This document shows, in pieces, positions 22,065-32,249 of a stretch of 64,000 bases of DNA (its first letter is position 1; every line of letters begins with the position of its first letter). Location: positions 500,322-564,321 of the forward strand of contig NW_022985078.1 in NCBI RefSeq assembly GCF_010015585.1, read 5' to 3'. The DNA comes from Eremomyces bilateralis CBS 781.70 (taxonomy: Eukaryota > Ascomycota > Dothideomycetes > Eremomycetales > Eremomycetaceae). The notes under the pieces are model-generated. The model made no database searches. It was not told the origin of the DNA and was given only the letters and a program-made list of their open reading frames with translations. The translations under genes were made by a program, and so were the position numbers.

Positions 22065-22909
22065 GACTGAATTGGTTGACCACACTTCACAAGGGACTTC
22101 GGATGGGAATATCAAGGAGCTGGTTCCTTCGTCACCGTCTGATCTCCCGTTTCACAGATCACTGACAGATGAAATATCAATTCAAATCCCTTGGCGACAC
22201 CGGAGTGGACAAGAGCAAGAGATAAGCATTTGTAAATCCAGCGGCAAGCGGGGTGCCAGTGCGGCCGTAATATTACTACTCACTTGGGTCCCGTGGTAGT
22301 GGGGGGGGCGTCGGTGGTTACCTCTTTGGTCGTAGTGGTGCGTTTTAGTTTCCGCGACGATGACACTTGCTGCAGGATGAGCAGATGAAGTCTAGGATGA
22401 GCTTCACGGCAATTGACTGTTGACAAGCGCCGGTTTTGCAAGCGCCGGTTAGCAAGCACCGTGGAGGTGTGTACAATCCATCCAACACCTCCGCGGGGCA
22501 GTCCAGCACTCACCGTTGAATATAGATGCTATTGTAATGAGTCATCCGATACGGAGTACCTACCTTATTCTCTCAAATCTCCAATGCGTGAACCAATTAT
22601 TCGAAGAAGTGAAATGGTCTCCTCCGGCCATCCGTTTCTTCTGCTCTAGGAGTCCGGATGATGTCGCTCTCTAAATTCTGAAATGTCATGTTCATCAAAA
22701 GCAAACGCCTTTCTCTTTTCTTACTAGTAGTTATATATTACTCAGAACTCATCAGAAGTCAGAGCCCATTTCCTATCAACTAATTTCACAATCACTGCTC
22801 AAAAATTCATCACACGTATACCGTTGTTCCTGCAGTAGACTTTCCTAATATAGTTGCCGACTTTTCATCCATTCTGCAATTCCGCTCAGGTCTATTCTCT
22901 ACTAGTCTA
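22065..22909. other. Promoter of phosphatase-like gene and left flank of transposon
   Basis: No coding sequence supported. Holds a short imperfect direct repeat around 22424-22458 (AAGCGCCGGTT twice) and becomes AT-rich towards the transposon boundary. Confidence 0.5.
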
Positions 22910-22958
22910 AGACAGCACTCCTGCTTTGTGGCCAACCCACATTGTGGTAACCACATCA
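22910..22958 (+). repeat. Left terminal inverted repeat of the pogo-like element
   Basis: Shares AGACAGCAC, then CTGCTTTGTGGCCAACC, then a GTGTGGT-like block with the reverse complement of the right end; a 5-bp length difference follows the first block. Preceded by TA. Confidence 0.85.
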
Positions 22959-23044
22959 GGACCAATCCGTAGAGAGAAGAAGTAGATTTAATGAATTCAG
23001 TCAATTCAACCACACTGTCTATTGTTCTGAAATTCCTCCGCTAA

Positions 23045-23934
23045 ATCCAAGAAGGTATACAAGCGTATGGAAATAGTGAAAGCCATTCTATTCGTAAATG
23101 CGCGGAAGAATACGGCGTGGGCTACTCTGCCCTTCAGGCCCGTCTACAAAAGGACCGAGAATCCCACCACGATGCAGCTAAGAAGCTCCTAAAATTGTCA
23201 CCTTTTATAGAAACAATACCTAGTTCAATAGATTACGGAAGAAGATCAATATGCGAGGGCTCCTTCGCATCAAAGAGTGTGCGAAATGGCTCGAACAATT
23301 GCTCGAGAAAATGAAGACGAGACCCCCTGCGGAAAGAATTGGATCGACGGCTTTCTTCGACGAAATCATAGTATCAAATCTATGGTAGGAAACTCTATCG
23401 AAGCCTCCCGCATAAGTGCACCCTCGAAAGAGATCATTTTGGATTAGTTAGGCTTCTTCGCCGCCTCATTGACTTCCACTCCATCAAGGCGTCAAATATA
23501 TGGAATTTCGACGAGCATGGAATCACCCTTGGTTGTGGCACGACCAGGCCTATATTGGCCCCTATTCAAAAGAAAAATAGAAAGAAAACCTACGTCAAAC
23601 CCCCTGATGATCGCGAGTGGGTGTCTATCATCGAAGCTATTTCTGCTGGCGGCCACTCGATTTCTCCCCTTGTGATCTTTAAGGGTAAAAGCTTGCAAAA
23701 TACTTGGTTTCCACGCCAAAATTGGCCTAAGTGGCACTATACATGCTCTGAGAATGCATGGACTTCGAATGAGATCGGCATTGAATGGCTTCGACGCAAA
23801 TTTCTCCCCGAATCGAAGCCACTGATTTCGACAGATTGGCGTCTCCTAATTTGTGACGGGCACGGTTCCCACGCTACTACTGATATTATGACGCTCTGTA
23901 AAGACAATAGGGTCATCCTCTTATATCTCCCTGC
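23045..23934 (+). pseudogene. Pogo-type transposase, N-terminal and DDE portion (broken)
   Basis: The first part reads IQEGIQAYGNSES then SIRKCAEEYGVGYSALQARL, a psq/Tc5-type helix-turn-helix. After a degraded stretch with stops around 23312-23450, the catalytic part is clear: NFDEHGI (first Asp), the block with WVSIIEAISAGG, and LLICDGHGSH (second Asp). It ends abruptly after ILLYLPA at 23934, exactly where the LINE-derived insert begins; active relatives continue with a His-rich segment and the third Asp. A 218-codon open stretch (23555-24211) runs over the junction and is therefore chimaeric. Confidence 0.85.
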
Positions 23935-24084
23935 AAACAGGCGTTACACAGGCAGAGACCATTTTGGTCGGGGGGCGACTGTAGAAGAGTATAGTACAGA
24001 TGGTACTGCTCGGAAATCTGTGGCAGGAGTCTGGATAGGCAGACTGGTGAAACCTGCTATTGTATACAAACACAATATAATGTC
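23935..24084 (+). repeat. 150-bp direct repeat, copy 1
   Basis: Starts AAACAGGCGTTACACAGG exactly at the pogo breakpoint and ends CACAATATAATGTC. About 90 percent identical by eye to 25145-25294, including long identical stretches at both ends. Both copies remain open in the same conceptual frame (GVWIGRLVKPAIVYKHNIMS). Confidence 0.9.
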
Positions 24085-25144
24085 CTGCCAACTGCACGCG
24101 TCCACGTCGCCGCGGGTGGAAACATTGATGGGGAAGAGTTCTCTATCGATGGCTAAGTGCAGTGGCGATGAAAGAGACGCACGCGTTACGCGTGCAGGTC
24201 GCAAGCGTTGAGCGTGGTATCGCCATACCACCAACACCAGCACGACCGTGTTTACTGCCTCCGCTTAGACACGGTGTCCTTTCATCAAGGGAGGCCTCTT
24301 GAGGGATAAAAATGGGAGATGAAAACCATCCGATAGGGGTCTATCCAGCTCGCAGCTGGATCCGGAAGCCTGACTTATTATCAGGTGGATGAGGACGCGT
24401 CCTAGGCCCCTAACAGGACACCCTCAGGCTCGCCTACTCTGGGGTTACGCGTGAGCAACGAGCTGCGTGTAGCGAGGGTTTGGAACAATCCTAATTCTAA
24501 AGAACTTGTTAAGGCTAACTTGGATAAACCTAGGTGAACTCTGTTAAGGCCGGAGGGCCTCTTCGCAACGGGAGCGCTTGTTAAGGCCCCTCTATCGGAA
24601 CCTGTTAATACCATAACGACACGAGCTTACGTACCGGGCGCGACAAGCACGACAGCTTACCGAACTGGAGTTACAGGCCAGTCGATAGAGGAGAAACACA
24701 GGTATGCTCCTGGTGGAGGCTTGATGGAGACACAGACCCGTCGCGTGGATCTATACAATGGGAGAATCACGGGCCAACTTAAGATGATGGAGGACACGAG
24801 CTTGGTTAGTGGGATAAGGCTGCTTGCGTTGCCCGGCGCGGAACGCATGCGTACTGCCTTATCCTGCAAGACACGGTCGGCCCATCAGAGGGAGACCCCT
24901 ATGGGCAACGCGAAACGGCTACTGTTTACAGTAGTCGCGGGGCGTAGTGCGTGGTAGCCACTGCTGGCTCCAAGGACCTCGTCCCGTCAATGGGCTCTGA
25001 CCCTTGGTGAATCTGAAAGCAGGCGGGATCAAACCCGGCCGGAGAGACTACCACGTGGCTCGAGAGAACGGATGCGCGTGTCGGTATACAGAGAGACAGG
25101 ACCAGTCGCTAGGCTGGAACGCTGGTGATGTATGCTTAAGGAGC
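24085..25144 (+). other. Unclassified segment between the 150-bp repeats
   Basis: About 1.06 kb, moderately GC-rich, no convincing ORF. Contains short recurring words (CTTGTTAAGGC, GTTAAGG) and several potential hairpins. It may be a LINE 5' untranslated region or a separate non-coding element. The 5' portion of the 454-codon frame ending at 26368 extends in from 25004 but is not protein-like before the second repeat. Confidence 0.4.
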
Positions 25145-25294
25145 AAACAGGCGTTACACAGGCAGAGACCCTTTTGGTTCGGGGGCGACTGTGGACAAGC
25201 TAAGTGCAGATGGCACAGCTCAGAAAACTGTGGCAGGAGTCTGGATAGGCAGACTGGTGAAACCTGCGATTGTATACAAACACAATATAATGTC
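25145..25294 (+). repeat. 150-bp direct repeat, copy 2
   Basis: Second copy of the block at 23935-24084, 1.21 kb further on. It ends exactly where the recognisable LINE ORF2 frame starts. Confidence 0.9.
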
Positions 25295-26368
25295 GTGTCC
25301 CTCTCATGGAAGGACCATATCCTCCGGGCAATACAGAGGGGACTTAAGGCCTTCGACTCCCTGGCGAGGGTAACTTCATCGGTATGGGGACCATCCGTCC
25401 GGAAATCGAGGCTGCTCTACACAGCGGTTGCACGGCCCATTATGACATACGGCGCCCCTATTTGGGGAGTCTGTCAGCAGGGTGAGCCAATCTCTGAAGG
25501 CAAAATGAAGGACCTAGCCAAGGTTCAGAACAAGTGTCTACGAAAGATCCTAGGGGCTTACAAACGGACACCAATCGCCGCACTTGAGAGAGAGGCGGAC
25601 GTTCCCCCAATCGAACTCTACGTCCAAGAACGGGCCGCCCAAAGAGCAGCATCGACGAACACCCACCAGGTCACTACCCAGATTGAGGGAGCCCTGACGC
25701 AAGTCTGGGATGCTGCTTCTGCTCCCCCGAGACGAACTCGAGGCCGACCCCGCCGTATCCGGTCTAAACCTGAACCCGCGATGTGTACGCTTCGGACCCA
25801 GTATGACAGACTTCTGTTCCCCCGGCCCGAACCAATTAGAGGATATCAGACACAACAGCGAAAAGGCCCGTACCGGATGATCCAGGACGAGTATCGAGCG
25901 AAATGGAGGGAGAGATGGCAAGCCGAAGCGGCCAGAACAGGAAGGAGAGCAAGGACATGGAAGGACCCGTGGGAAACCCAGTGCCTTAACCGGTACGACG
26001 GCCTTCAGAAACACGAGGCCTCGGCGCTCATGGCACTACGGACTGAGGTAGTTGGAGTTAAAGGATGGCTCGCGAAACTTGGTGTCCCTGGAATCTACCC
26101 AGCGTGTGAGTGCGGTGCCCCCCGACAGTCTCTCTACCACCTCCTTGCATTTTGCCCGCAGCGGACCGACCAGAGGATCGCGCTCCTCCAACGTGCTGGA
26201 ACAACGGACTTTAAGAGGATATTGCATGACAGGGACAAGGTGCGCCACGCAGCAAGGTGGCTGATCAATGCGGGAGGCCTAGAGCAATACCGGGTGGCCA
26301 AGGAAGTTGAGGAGGAGGTAATAGAGGACTGGAAACCGTTCCAGCTCCTCCACGACGTGCCAGAATAA
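25292..26368 (+). CDS. Non-LTR retrotransposon ORF2, C-terminal fragment
   Basis: Open frame of about 358 codons. It begins in the region just after the reverse transcriptase fingers/palm (WKDHILRAIQRGLKAF, then the conserved block ending IMTYGAPIWG), continues through a connection region, and has a Cys/His knuckle near the end (CECG followed by HLLAFCP) typical of Tad1-clade and related fungal LINEs. The endonuclease and the polymerase core with its catalytic Asp pair are not present. The frame is uninterrupted to the stop, so this part is recently active or lightly decayed. Not a host gene. Confidence 0.8.
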   Translation, partial: VVSLSWKDHILRAIQRGLKAFDSLARVTSSVWGPSVRKSRLLYTAVARPIMTYGAPIWGVCQQGEPISEGKMKDLAKVQNKCLRKILGAYKRTPIAALEREADVPPIELYVQERAAQRAASTNTHQVTTQIEGALTQVWDAASAPPRRTRGRPRRIRSKPEPAMCTLRTQYDRLLFPRPEPIRGYQTQQRKGPYRMIQDEYRAKWRERWQAEAARTGRRARTWKDPWETQCLNRYDGLQKHEASALMALRTEVVGVKGWLAKLGVPGIYPACECGAPRQSLYHLLAFCPQRTDQRIALLQRAGTTDFKRILHDRDKVRHAARWLINAGGLEQYRVAKEVEEEVIEDWKPFQLLHDVPE

Positions 26369-26580
26369 GCTCTCCGCGTAGGCGGAAACACCAACTCGTA
26401 CGGATAGATGATAAATGTTTGAGATAGTCTACTAAAGGGAGGAGGCGGGATTTTATATACCCGCAGCCTCAGGGCTACGGGGAAACTTTTGCCCGCGGCA
26501 GACCAGATAGAATGCCGTGCTCATAGACCCGAAAGGGATCCAGATAGTACGATAAATTGATTCTTATTATTATTATTAAT

Positions 26581-26856
26581 ACGCCTAAAGGCCCCAAGGA
26601 TATCTATATCCAAAAATTTGGCGGAATGTCGGCGCAGGATTTCAGGGGGTTTCAGGGGAAACTGGCCAAGTCACCTTCGGAGAAGCATGCCGAAATAGCA
26701 GCGCTCAAATCCGAAGTTGCGAGGCATTCAAAAACAGTGGAAGATCTAGGCGGAGCTACTAAGAAAAGAAAACGAGTCCAAGTTGATCAAAATGGGCGAT
26801 TTGTCTCAATTGATCAAATTGTTGCGGCTTAGGAGGCGGCCAAACAAGCGGACTGA
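26581..26856 (+). pseudogene. Pogo-type transposase, C-terminal remnant
   Basis: Reads TPKGPKDIYIQKFGG and later KKRKRVQVDQNGRFVSIDQI, the basic tail typical of Fot1-like transposases. An in-frame TAG at 26830 replaces an expected CAG (a C-to-T change of the sort produced by repeat-induced point mutation), followed by the natural-looking end at 26854-26856. It resumes directly after the LINE tail. Confidence 0.7.
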
Positions 26857-27034
26857 CAGCTGTTCAAAGGAAGGTCACTTTTAACGCGGAAGAAACATCT
26901 CGACAATTTCAAGAGGCAGATTTCATGTCTCTTTGCTCACAATTACAATTATATATCTAGATAAATTATCGTTGTTGAGATACTGTCTGGAATCTACAGC
27001 TATACGATCTGTTTTCCACTGTTTTGGGCATTCT

Positions 27035-27087
27035 GGTGGAGTGACCACACTGTAGGTTGGCCACAAAGCAGCTGAGGGGTGCTGTCT
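27035..27087 (-). repeat. Right terminal inverted repeat of the pogo-like element
   Basis: Reverse complement begins AGACAGCACCCCTCAG and continues CTGCTTTGTGGCCAACC, matching the left end with a 5-bp length difference and a few substitutions. Followed by TA. Confidence 0.85.
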
Positions 27088-27779
27088 TATCCATGTATCT
27101 GGATATCCATACGCCAATGACACCACTGATGACAAAGTCCGCCTCCTTGAGTTAGTTATTATGTTCTTAGTTTCGTTGCATCTGTCACATATAGTAGTTA
27201 GACAACACCACATTATACTTCCCTTGCTTTATAAGTTTTATACTTTGTGATATGTCCCGAGATCATATAGTTGCTGCAGCCGAATAAGTATAGAGGGCGT
27301 TCGACGTCACTGGAGTAATAAAGGGAGTGTCCCCTCTAGCTGTGCAACCGTGCCAATGACTGTAGAATAGTGAGTTATGGGAGAAGAAGTAGGGCACAGG
27401 ATATCTCGGGATGGCGGAGAGTGGGTGGGGAGCGCATAACTTCGGAAGAGAGCATGTGAAGGATCATGGGAGTTCCATTTAAGGTGTAATTTTGATCAGT
27501 GGACAAACAGTTGCTGAAAAGGATATTTTCGCTTCGCAGTAGAAAGTAAGAAATATAATTAAGTCGTGATATTATAGAACTAGCATAGTATAGAGTATGG
27601 GATACAAAATATGGATAGCGGCTGGGGAAAATGTGAATGGCAATCCAACAACACCGTGGATCATGCCCAATTTCGTACAGAATATTGATAGACCCATAGA
27701 GGGAGGAAAATCTCCGCTAAACTCGCTAGATCTTGAATTGAAAGCCAAAATCGGAATCATCAACAGTTCGCACACTGTA
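27088..27779. other. AT-rich right flank of the transposon and 3' flank of the AAA ATPase gene
   Basis: No coding sequence supported. A 96-codon minus-strand frame at 26923-27213 crosses the transposon end and is therefore rejected. Confidence 0.5.
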
Positions 27780-30700
27780 TCAATCATCGTCCGAGCTCGT
27801 GGTGTCGCTATCCTCGTCCTTTGGGCGGCTATCCCTCCAACTGGGGGGCTTGCTCCGCCCACCTCTGGGTGCTTCCCGTCTCGCAGCGCTGCCGCCACTG
27901 AACGTTGCCGGCTCCTCATCATCTTCATCCCTGGCATCATCAAACCGTCGTGGTCTCCCATATCCGCTGCGCGGCCCGTGAGATGCACCGGCGATTGTCA
28001 TCCCGGGGTTTGGCCTCGAGTCACGGTAATCCATACGGATCTGGTTCGTGCGTGCTCGAGCAGACTCATCTTTCCCACCGAAGAGGTCTGTGATGTATTG
28101 ATCGAAGCCTTCAGCGACCTTTGCAACTTTCTCGAAATGCTTTTTTCGCAGGATAAGTCGCTTTTCTTTGCCTTCGGTGGCATTCGAGTTTTTCAAATTA
28201 CGTGACTGGTCTGAACGACTATCCCATTCTGCAAGAGCGACTGCCGTCTCGAATGCATTTTGAATTTGCCTGAGTAGAAAGGATTAGCGAGATATTCCAC
28301 ACTGAGAATGTAAATGTTGTAGGTCTGGGGGGCGGAGGGGACGAAAGCGGGGGGCAAAGGGAGAGTCATGGATTGATAAAACTGACCTCCCGTTCCACTG
28401 CCGTCGCTTCTCTGAACTTGCAATATAATGTTGCTCGGCCCAATCAAGGATCTCGTTTGTTTTAACCTTGGGTTTCGAACCCGATTTCGTCTTGCGACCC
28501 TCAAAGCCCCTGACTACACGATCCAGACGATTTTGGTAGATTTGCATAGTGGTATCAAGGTCAAGCGGCTTGTACTCGAGAGTCACATGAATTCTGGACT
28601 TGAAGCCTGCGTCGATGTCTCCAACCCGATTTGTAGTCAAGAACAAGATTCCCTGGCAAAAAAATGTCAGTAAGTAGGCCTAGGACCCACGGAAACGCGG
28701 ACTGACATTGTAGTACTCAAGCTGCCGAAGGAAAACTGTTTGGACTGATCAGCAGAACTCCTTGCGTTGCTTTGGGTCCCCTTACCTGATACGATGGCAT
28801 TAATATTGATTTGGTTCGCAACCCGCCGTTGCAAGAAGACGTCCGCTTCGTCGAGCAGAAGAACACATCCCCACTTGTCAGCAAGGCTGAAATGCCACCT
28901 CAGATTGTCCTCCACCTTCTCTGGAGACGTGCCCAGGTTGCCGGAGGTCAAAGAATATAGTGGTTTTCCGACTCGCGCCGTGATGCATTCCACGGTACTC
29001 GTCTTTCCTATCCCAGGGGGGCCGTGCAATAGGAAAACCAAACCCCTTCCTTTGGACGATATGAAATCACCGAACGTGCTGTCAGCGCCCCGGCCACCAT
29101 TGACTGCTTCTTCGCGGGCCAAATGTTGACGGACGAGGGCCTCCACAGTCTCTTTGTGATCCGCAGGAAGGACAAGGTCATCCCAGGGGTCGTATGCGGT
29201 TGGGCTTTGCAAGTTCTTTTCCGAGGTGCTAATAATCGCCCATTTCCTTGTGACCAAAAGATAAGCATAGACACGATCAGGAAGCAAAATAGCATCCTCA
29301 TCGCCGTCGATCTCCTTCCGCGGTTCGAACAAATGCTTGTTCGGTCGCAAAAAATTCCGCTCGTTCGCCAGGTCCACGGAGAAGTCGTTCTCGACTGGAT
29401 CACCCGTGCAGCAGTTGGCGTAACGGCAGAACCGATTGTCGCTGTACATTTCAGCCCACTCTCGATTATCTTTGGGCTGTTAGCGCTAATTAGGTTATTA
29501 GGGTAAAGGGCACGTACCGTGATCGATGAGGTCCAAGTCCGGGTTCAACTTGATCGGCTCCCAATCCTCTTTCTGCTCAAAGGCCTCTTTGAAGTCAATG
29601 ATGACTTCGGAGTTGATCTGCTCGCCACGCGCATCTTCGTCTAGATTTGGGCCGGCATACCGTCTATGGGTCGTCTTCTTGCTAGCAACGTCCATGAAAA
29701 CTCGTCCTCGGCCCTCAAGTTGATTGCGAAGCGCCGCCCGCTTGGAATCGAAATGCAACGGATACACGGCAAGATCGGTAACTTTCCGTTCCCCTTCATA
29801 TCGCTGAATGCCAAATGTCTTTCCCTGGGGAATGTAGACTTCGCCGTCAAATGTGAGTGACCAGCATTGAACTGCGAACGCCCCATACCAATTACCAGGA
29901 CCAAGGGAGTTGGATGGAGGGTTTTTAGGAGGATCAACGACGCTGTATGTAAGTTCTCGACCGCCAGTATAGGTGAGAACTCGATAGATTGCCAGCGATC
30001 CTTGCTCTTGTCCAGCAGCAACAACCTCTTGTCCAATCTGGAACAGATGCCAAAGATCATCGAAAGCAATCGTCTCCAGACTTCCTTCTTGAATTCGGCC
30101 GCGCAAATCCAAGATACTTTTCAGATCTTGATCCATGAACTGCATGAAGAGCTTCATGTGCTCGTATGCCGTTTGGGAATCGATTGTTTCGTCATCGTCA
30201 TCTCCTACGACATTTGTCTCCGGCCCTCCAGGACTGGTCCGTTTCACCGCCGGCGATCCATCGAACTTTGCTTCGAAGACATCAGTCCTATCAATCGGGG
30301 TCTTCGGCCGTTCATATTTCGCTTCGAGATTGCGGAAAGCCTCCCGTATTTTCTGTTCGTTTGTCACGAAGGTCTTGTAAGGACGCAAAAAGACCAATTT
30401 GCCATGCCTTAGGGCCCAGTTACTGTTGGTCACACTTTTCAAAACGGTCAAGAGAGGTTTCGAGCGGATCCTTAATCTTGGAGGAGGCCTTCCAGATTTC
30501 AACCAGCCAGGAGGCGGGGAATGAAAGTCCATCTCCACCGCCCCTTCTGGCTCGTCCGAGATTTGCACATGTTCATTCGGATTCTGCTTGCTCGTCTGTG
30601 CTCTAACCTTTCCGGGCTCTTCTACCAGGATTTCAAGCACCGATCCAGGTGTCGGATCTGGGCGAAAGTTATGAAATCCCGTCTCATTAGGTAATACGGG

Positions 30701-31246
30701 CGCCGGTTTGGGCTTGAACTCATCCCAACCAAGGTAGCGGCTAGCGACTTCATGAACTGGAGGCTGAAATGACTTTGCGCGCTTAGAAACCGGTTTGTCT
30801 TCGCCGCGGATATTGCGTAGCTCTTTCTCCAAAGCTGACACGCGGCTTTCAAGCCTGGCGGCATATCGTACTGATGCTACCGCTCGTCTCATGACCTGCT
30901 CCTGTTTCGTAGTTGAGTCCTCTTTATAGACACTTAGATAAGCTTGCTCGACATCCGACTCACTTTCTGAGCCGGAGACGTCCGAATCAAGTGCGACTAT
31001 CTTGGACTTCCCTGTTCCCGCTCGTTTGGGTGGACGGTCCTCACCGTCAATGGGATCTTCTGTTTTGGCAGGGGATGGAGGGTCATAGGGAGAGGCTGGA
31101 TGGTATGGCTCTGTACTTTCTCTGACGAACGGTTCATTCTGTTCCAACGTTGTCGGCGTCGGCGGGATCACAGCCGTAATTGGAGTAACGGCATCCACAG
31201 GAGAACGAGGCTCCTCAGCCTTCTCCGGGCCCAAGACATCGGCCAT
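27780..31246 (-). CDS. Fungal DUF7025/AAA ATPase
   Basis: Large ATPase of an expanded fungal family with unknown substrate. Five exons: 31246-29518, 29469-28786, 28735-28707, 28652-28387 and 28269-27780; spliced length 1065 residues. N-terminal 250 residues are acidic/Ser-rich with a short coiled coil. A DUF7025-like region occupies about 370-520 (around LWHLFQIGQEVV and NWYGAFAVQCWSL). The AAA domain has Walker A GPPGIGKT at about 726-733, Walker B VLLLDEAD at about 779-786 and a sensor-1 FLTTNR that is only complete after inclusion of a 29-nt microexon encoding VFLRQLEYYN. The C-terminus is Gly/Arg/Asp-rich and disordered. It diverges from a STAND-like gene 1.0 kb away; this pairing suggests a self/non-self or stress role, which is inference. 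Confidence 0.88.
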
Positions 31247-32249
31247 CTTGACAGGTTTCTGAGATTGCAGCCAAAAGATCTCCTAATCGCATGAGACACC
31301 CTGTGGAGAATGAACGCCTTTGAGCCTAGAGGGTAAAGGAACGAGATATATCAAACAGTAACCACGACAAGATGGAAGCAAATTGATGGGAGAGATGGAG
31401 GTTGGTGGGGGATCCAATTACCAATCCAAAAGCCTAATGCGGCTGAAATGGAAAGATATCGGGATTCAGGAAGCCTGTGTTCATCAACAGGTTGGAGGGA
31501 GACCGTGTGCTCTGATTGTCCAGTGTCCTGTTCATTGCTGGGGTAGCCACACGCCTCGGGGCGAACAGAGCGGCGCGGACCCCTCCACCTAGATTCCCTC
31601 CAATATCAGAGGCCAAGCTGCTAAAATGGTACAACTTGGAGCTCGCCCCACCGACTGGCATCGATTATTTTGAGGACCATTCAAACTCCGAGTAACCGTA
31701 GTGGCATGAAAGGTTGTCTCAGCCGTAGAGCACGGCTTGCAGCACCCATTTCCGACATTCTGCCGCCTGCCGGTGATATCTTAGGCTTCGAGGGCGATTG
31801 ATGAGGGACGGCGTTGAGGCAATGTAGCCCGTCCGGGTCGGGGCAGCGCGCAGAAACCCGCGATAATCCTCAAAGCTCAAAGCTGGTACACTGGTATGGT
31901 CGGAATGTTCCCGACGCAGCGGATTGGAGTGCAGCATCTCCAGCTGAAGGCTTGGATTTTGGTCTTTTCGGAGCGTTGGGGTGGTGTCGGAGGTTAGCCT
32001 TGTCAACTGGGGCCAATTATGACCCTGTCGTGCCCTGGTGACTATGTACTGCGGTCGTAGTAGTGCCGAGCGGTCAAAAAACGCTCTAATAATTAGCGGA
32101 GGATCTAGCCTTGCTCAACATCGTGCTACTCGCAGGTTTCCCGACGACCTCCGACATCCTCAGCCTCAATCGAACTTTCAAATCGTCCCGATTGCTGTAG
32201 ATCAAGAAGTGACGGCATCCGCCCGACAATGTGAGATAAAATCTCGAGA
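31247..32249. promoter_or_regulatory. Divergent promoter region of AAA ATPase and STAND-like genes
   Basis: 1.0 kb between two start codons on opposite strands. Frames of 69-95 codons occur on both strands but none shows a domain or good start context. No clear regulatory motif was recognised. Confidence 0.45.

Larger units (their letters stand above)
23935..26580 (+). mobile_element. LINE-derived insert (Tad1-like?), lacking the reverse transcriptase core
   Basis: Sequence placed inside the pogo transposase gene. The 3' half is the C-terminal part of a fungal non-LTR retrotransposon ORF2, followed by a 3' untranslated region ending in short TTA repeats (26561-26580), a typical LINE tail. 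The 5' half consists of a 150-bp block, a 1.06-kb unclassified segment and a second 150-bp block. The polymerase motifs of reverse transcriptase are absent, so this copy is deleted or 5'-rearranged. It is richer in GC and less eroded than the host element, so it is probably younger. No clean target-site duplication is visible and part of the host transposase is missing at the junction. Confidence 0.7.
22910..27087 (+). mobile_element. Fot1/pogo-like DNA transposon, decayed and split by a LINE-derived insert
   Basis: Terminal inverted repeats of about 50 bp bound the element. It starts AGACAGCAC at 22910, ends GTGCTGTCT at 27087, and is flanked by TA on both sides (22908-22909, 27088-27089), the target duplication of the Tc1/mariner/pogo superfamily. 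Inside are transposase pieces: a psq-like helix-turn-helix and DDE region on the left, and the Lys/Arg-rich C-terminus on the right. Between them sit about 2.6 kb of other sequence. The transposase has several in-frame stops and lacks the third acidic catalytic residue, so the element is inactive by itself. Subtracting the insert leaves about 1.5 kb, so part of the transposase gene is also missing. Confidence 0.85.

Noticed and set aside
23555-24211. 218-codon ORF as an intact transposase
   Set aside because: It runs from pogo sequence into the 150-bp repeat block and is chimaeric.
23935-25294. The 150-bp direct repeats as LTRs of a small retroelement
   Set aside because: No TG...CA borders, no primer-binding or polypurine site recognised and no flanking duplication; a LINE-related rearrangement fits better.
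26923-27213. 96-codon minus-strand ORF at the transposon end
   Set aside because: It crosses the right terminal inverted repeat and the TA flank, so it joins transposon and flanking DNA by chance.
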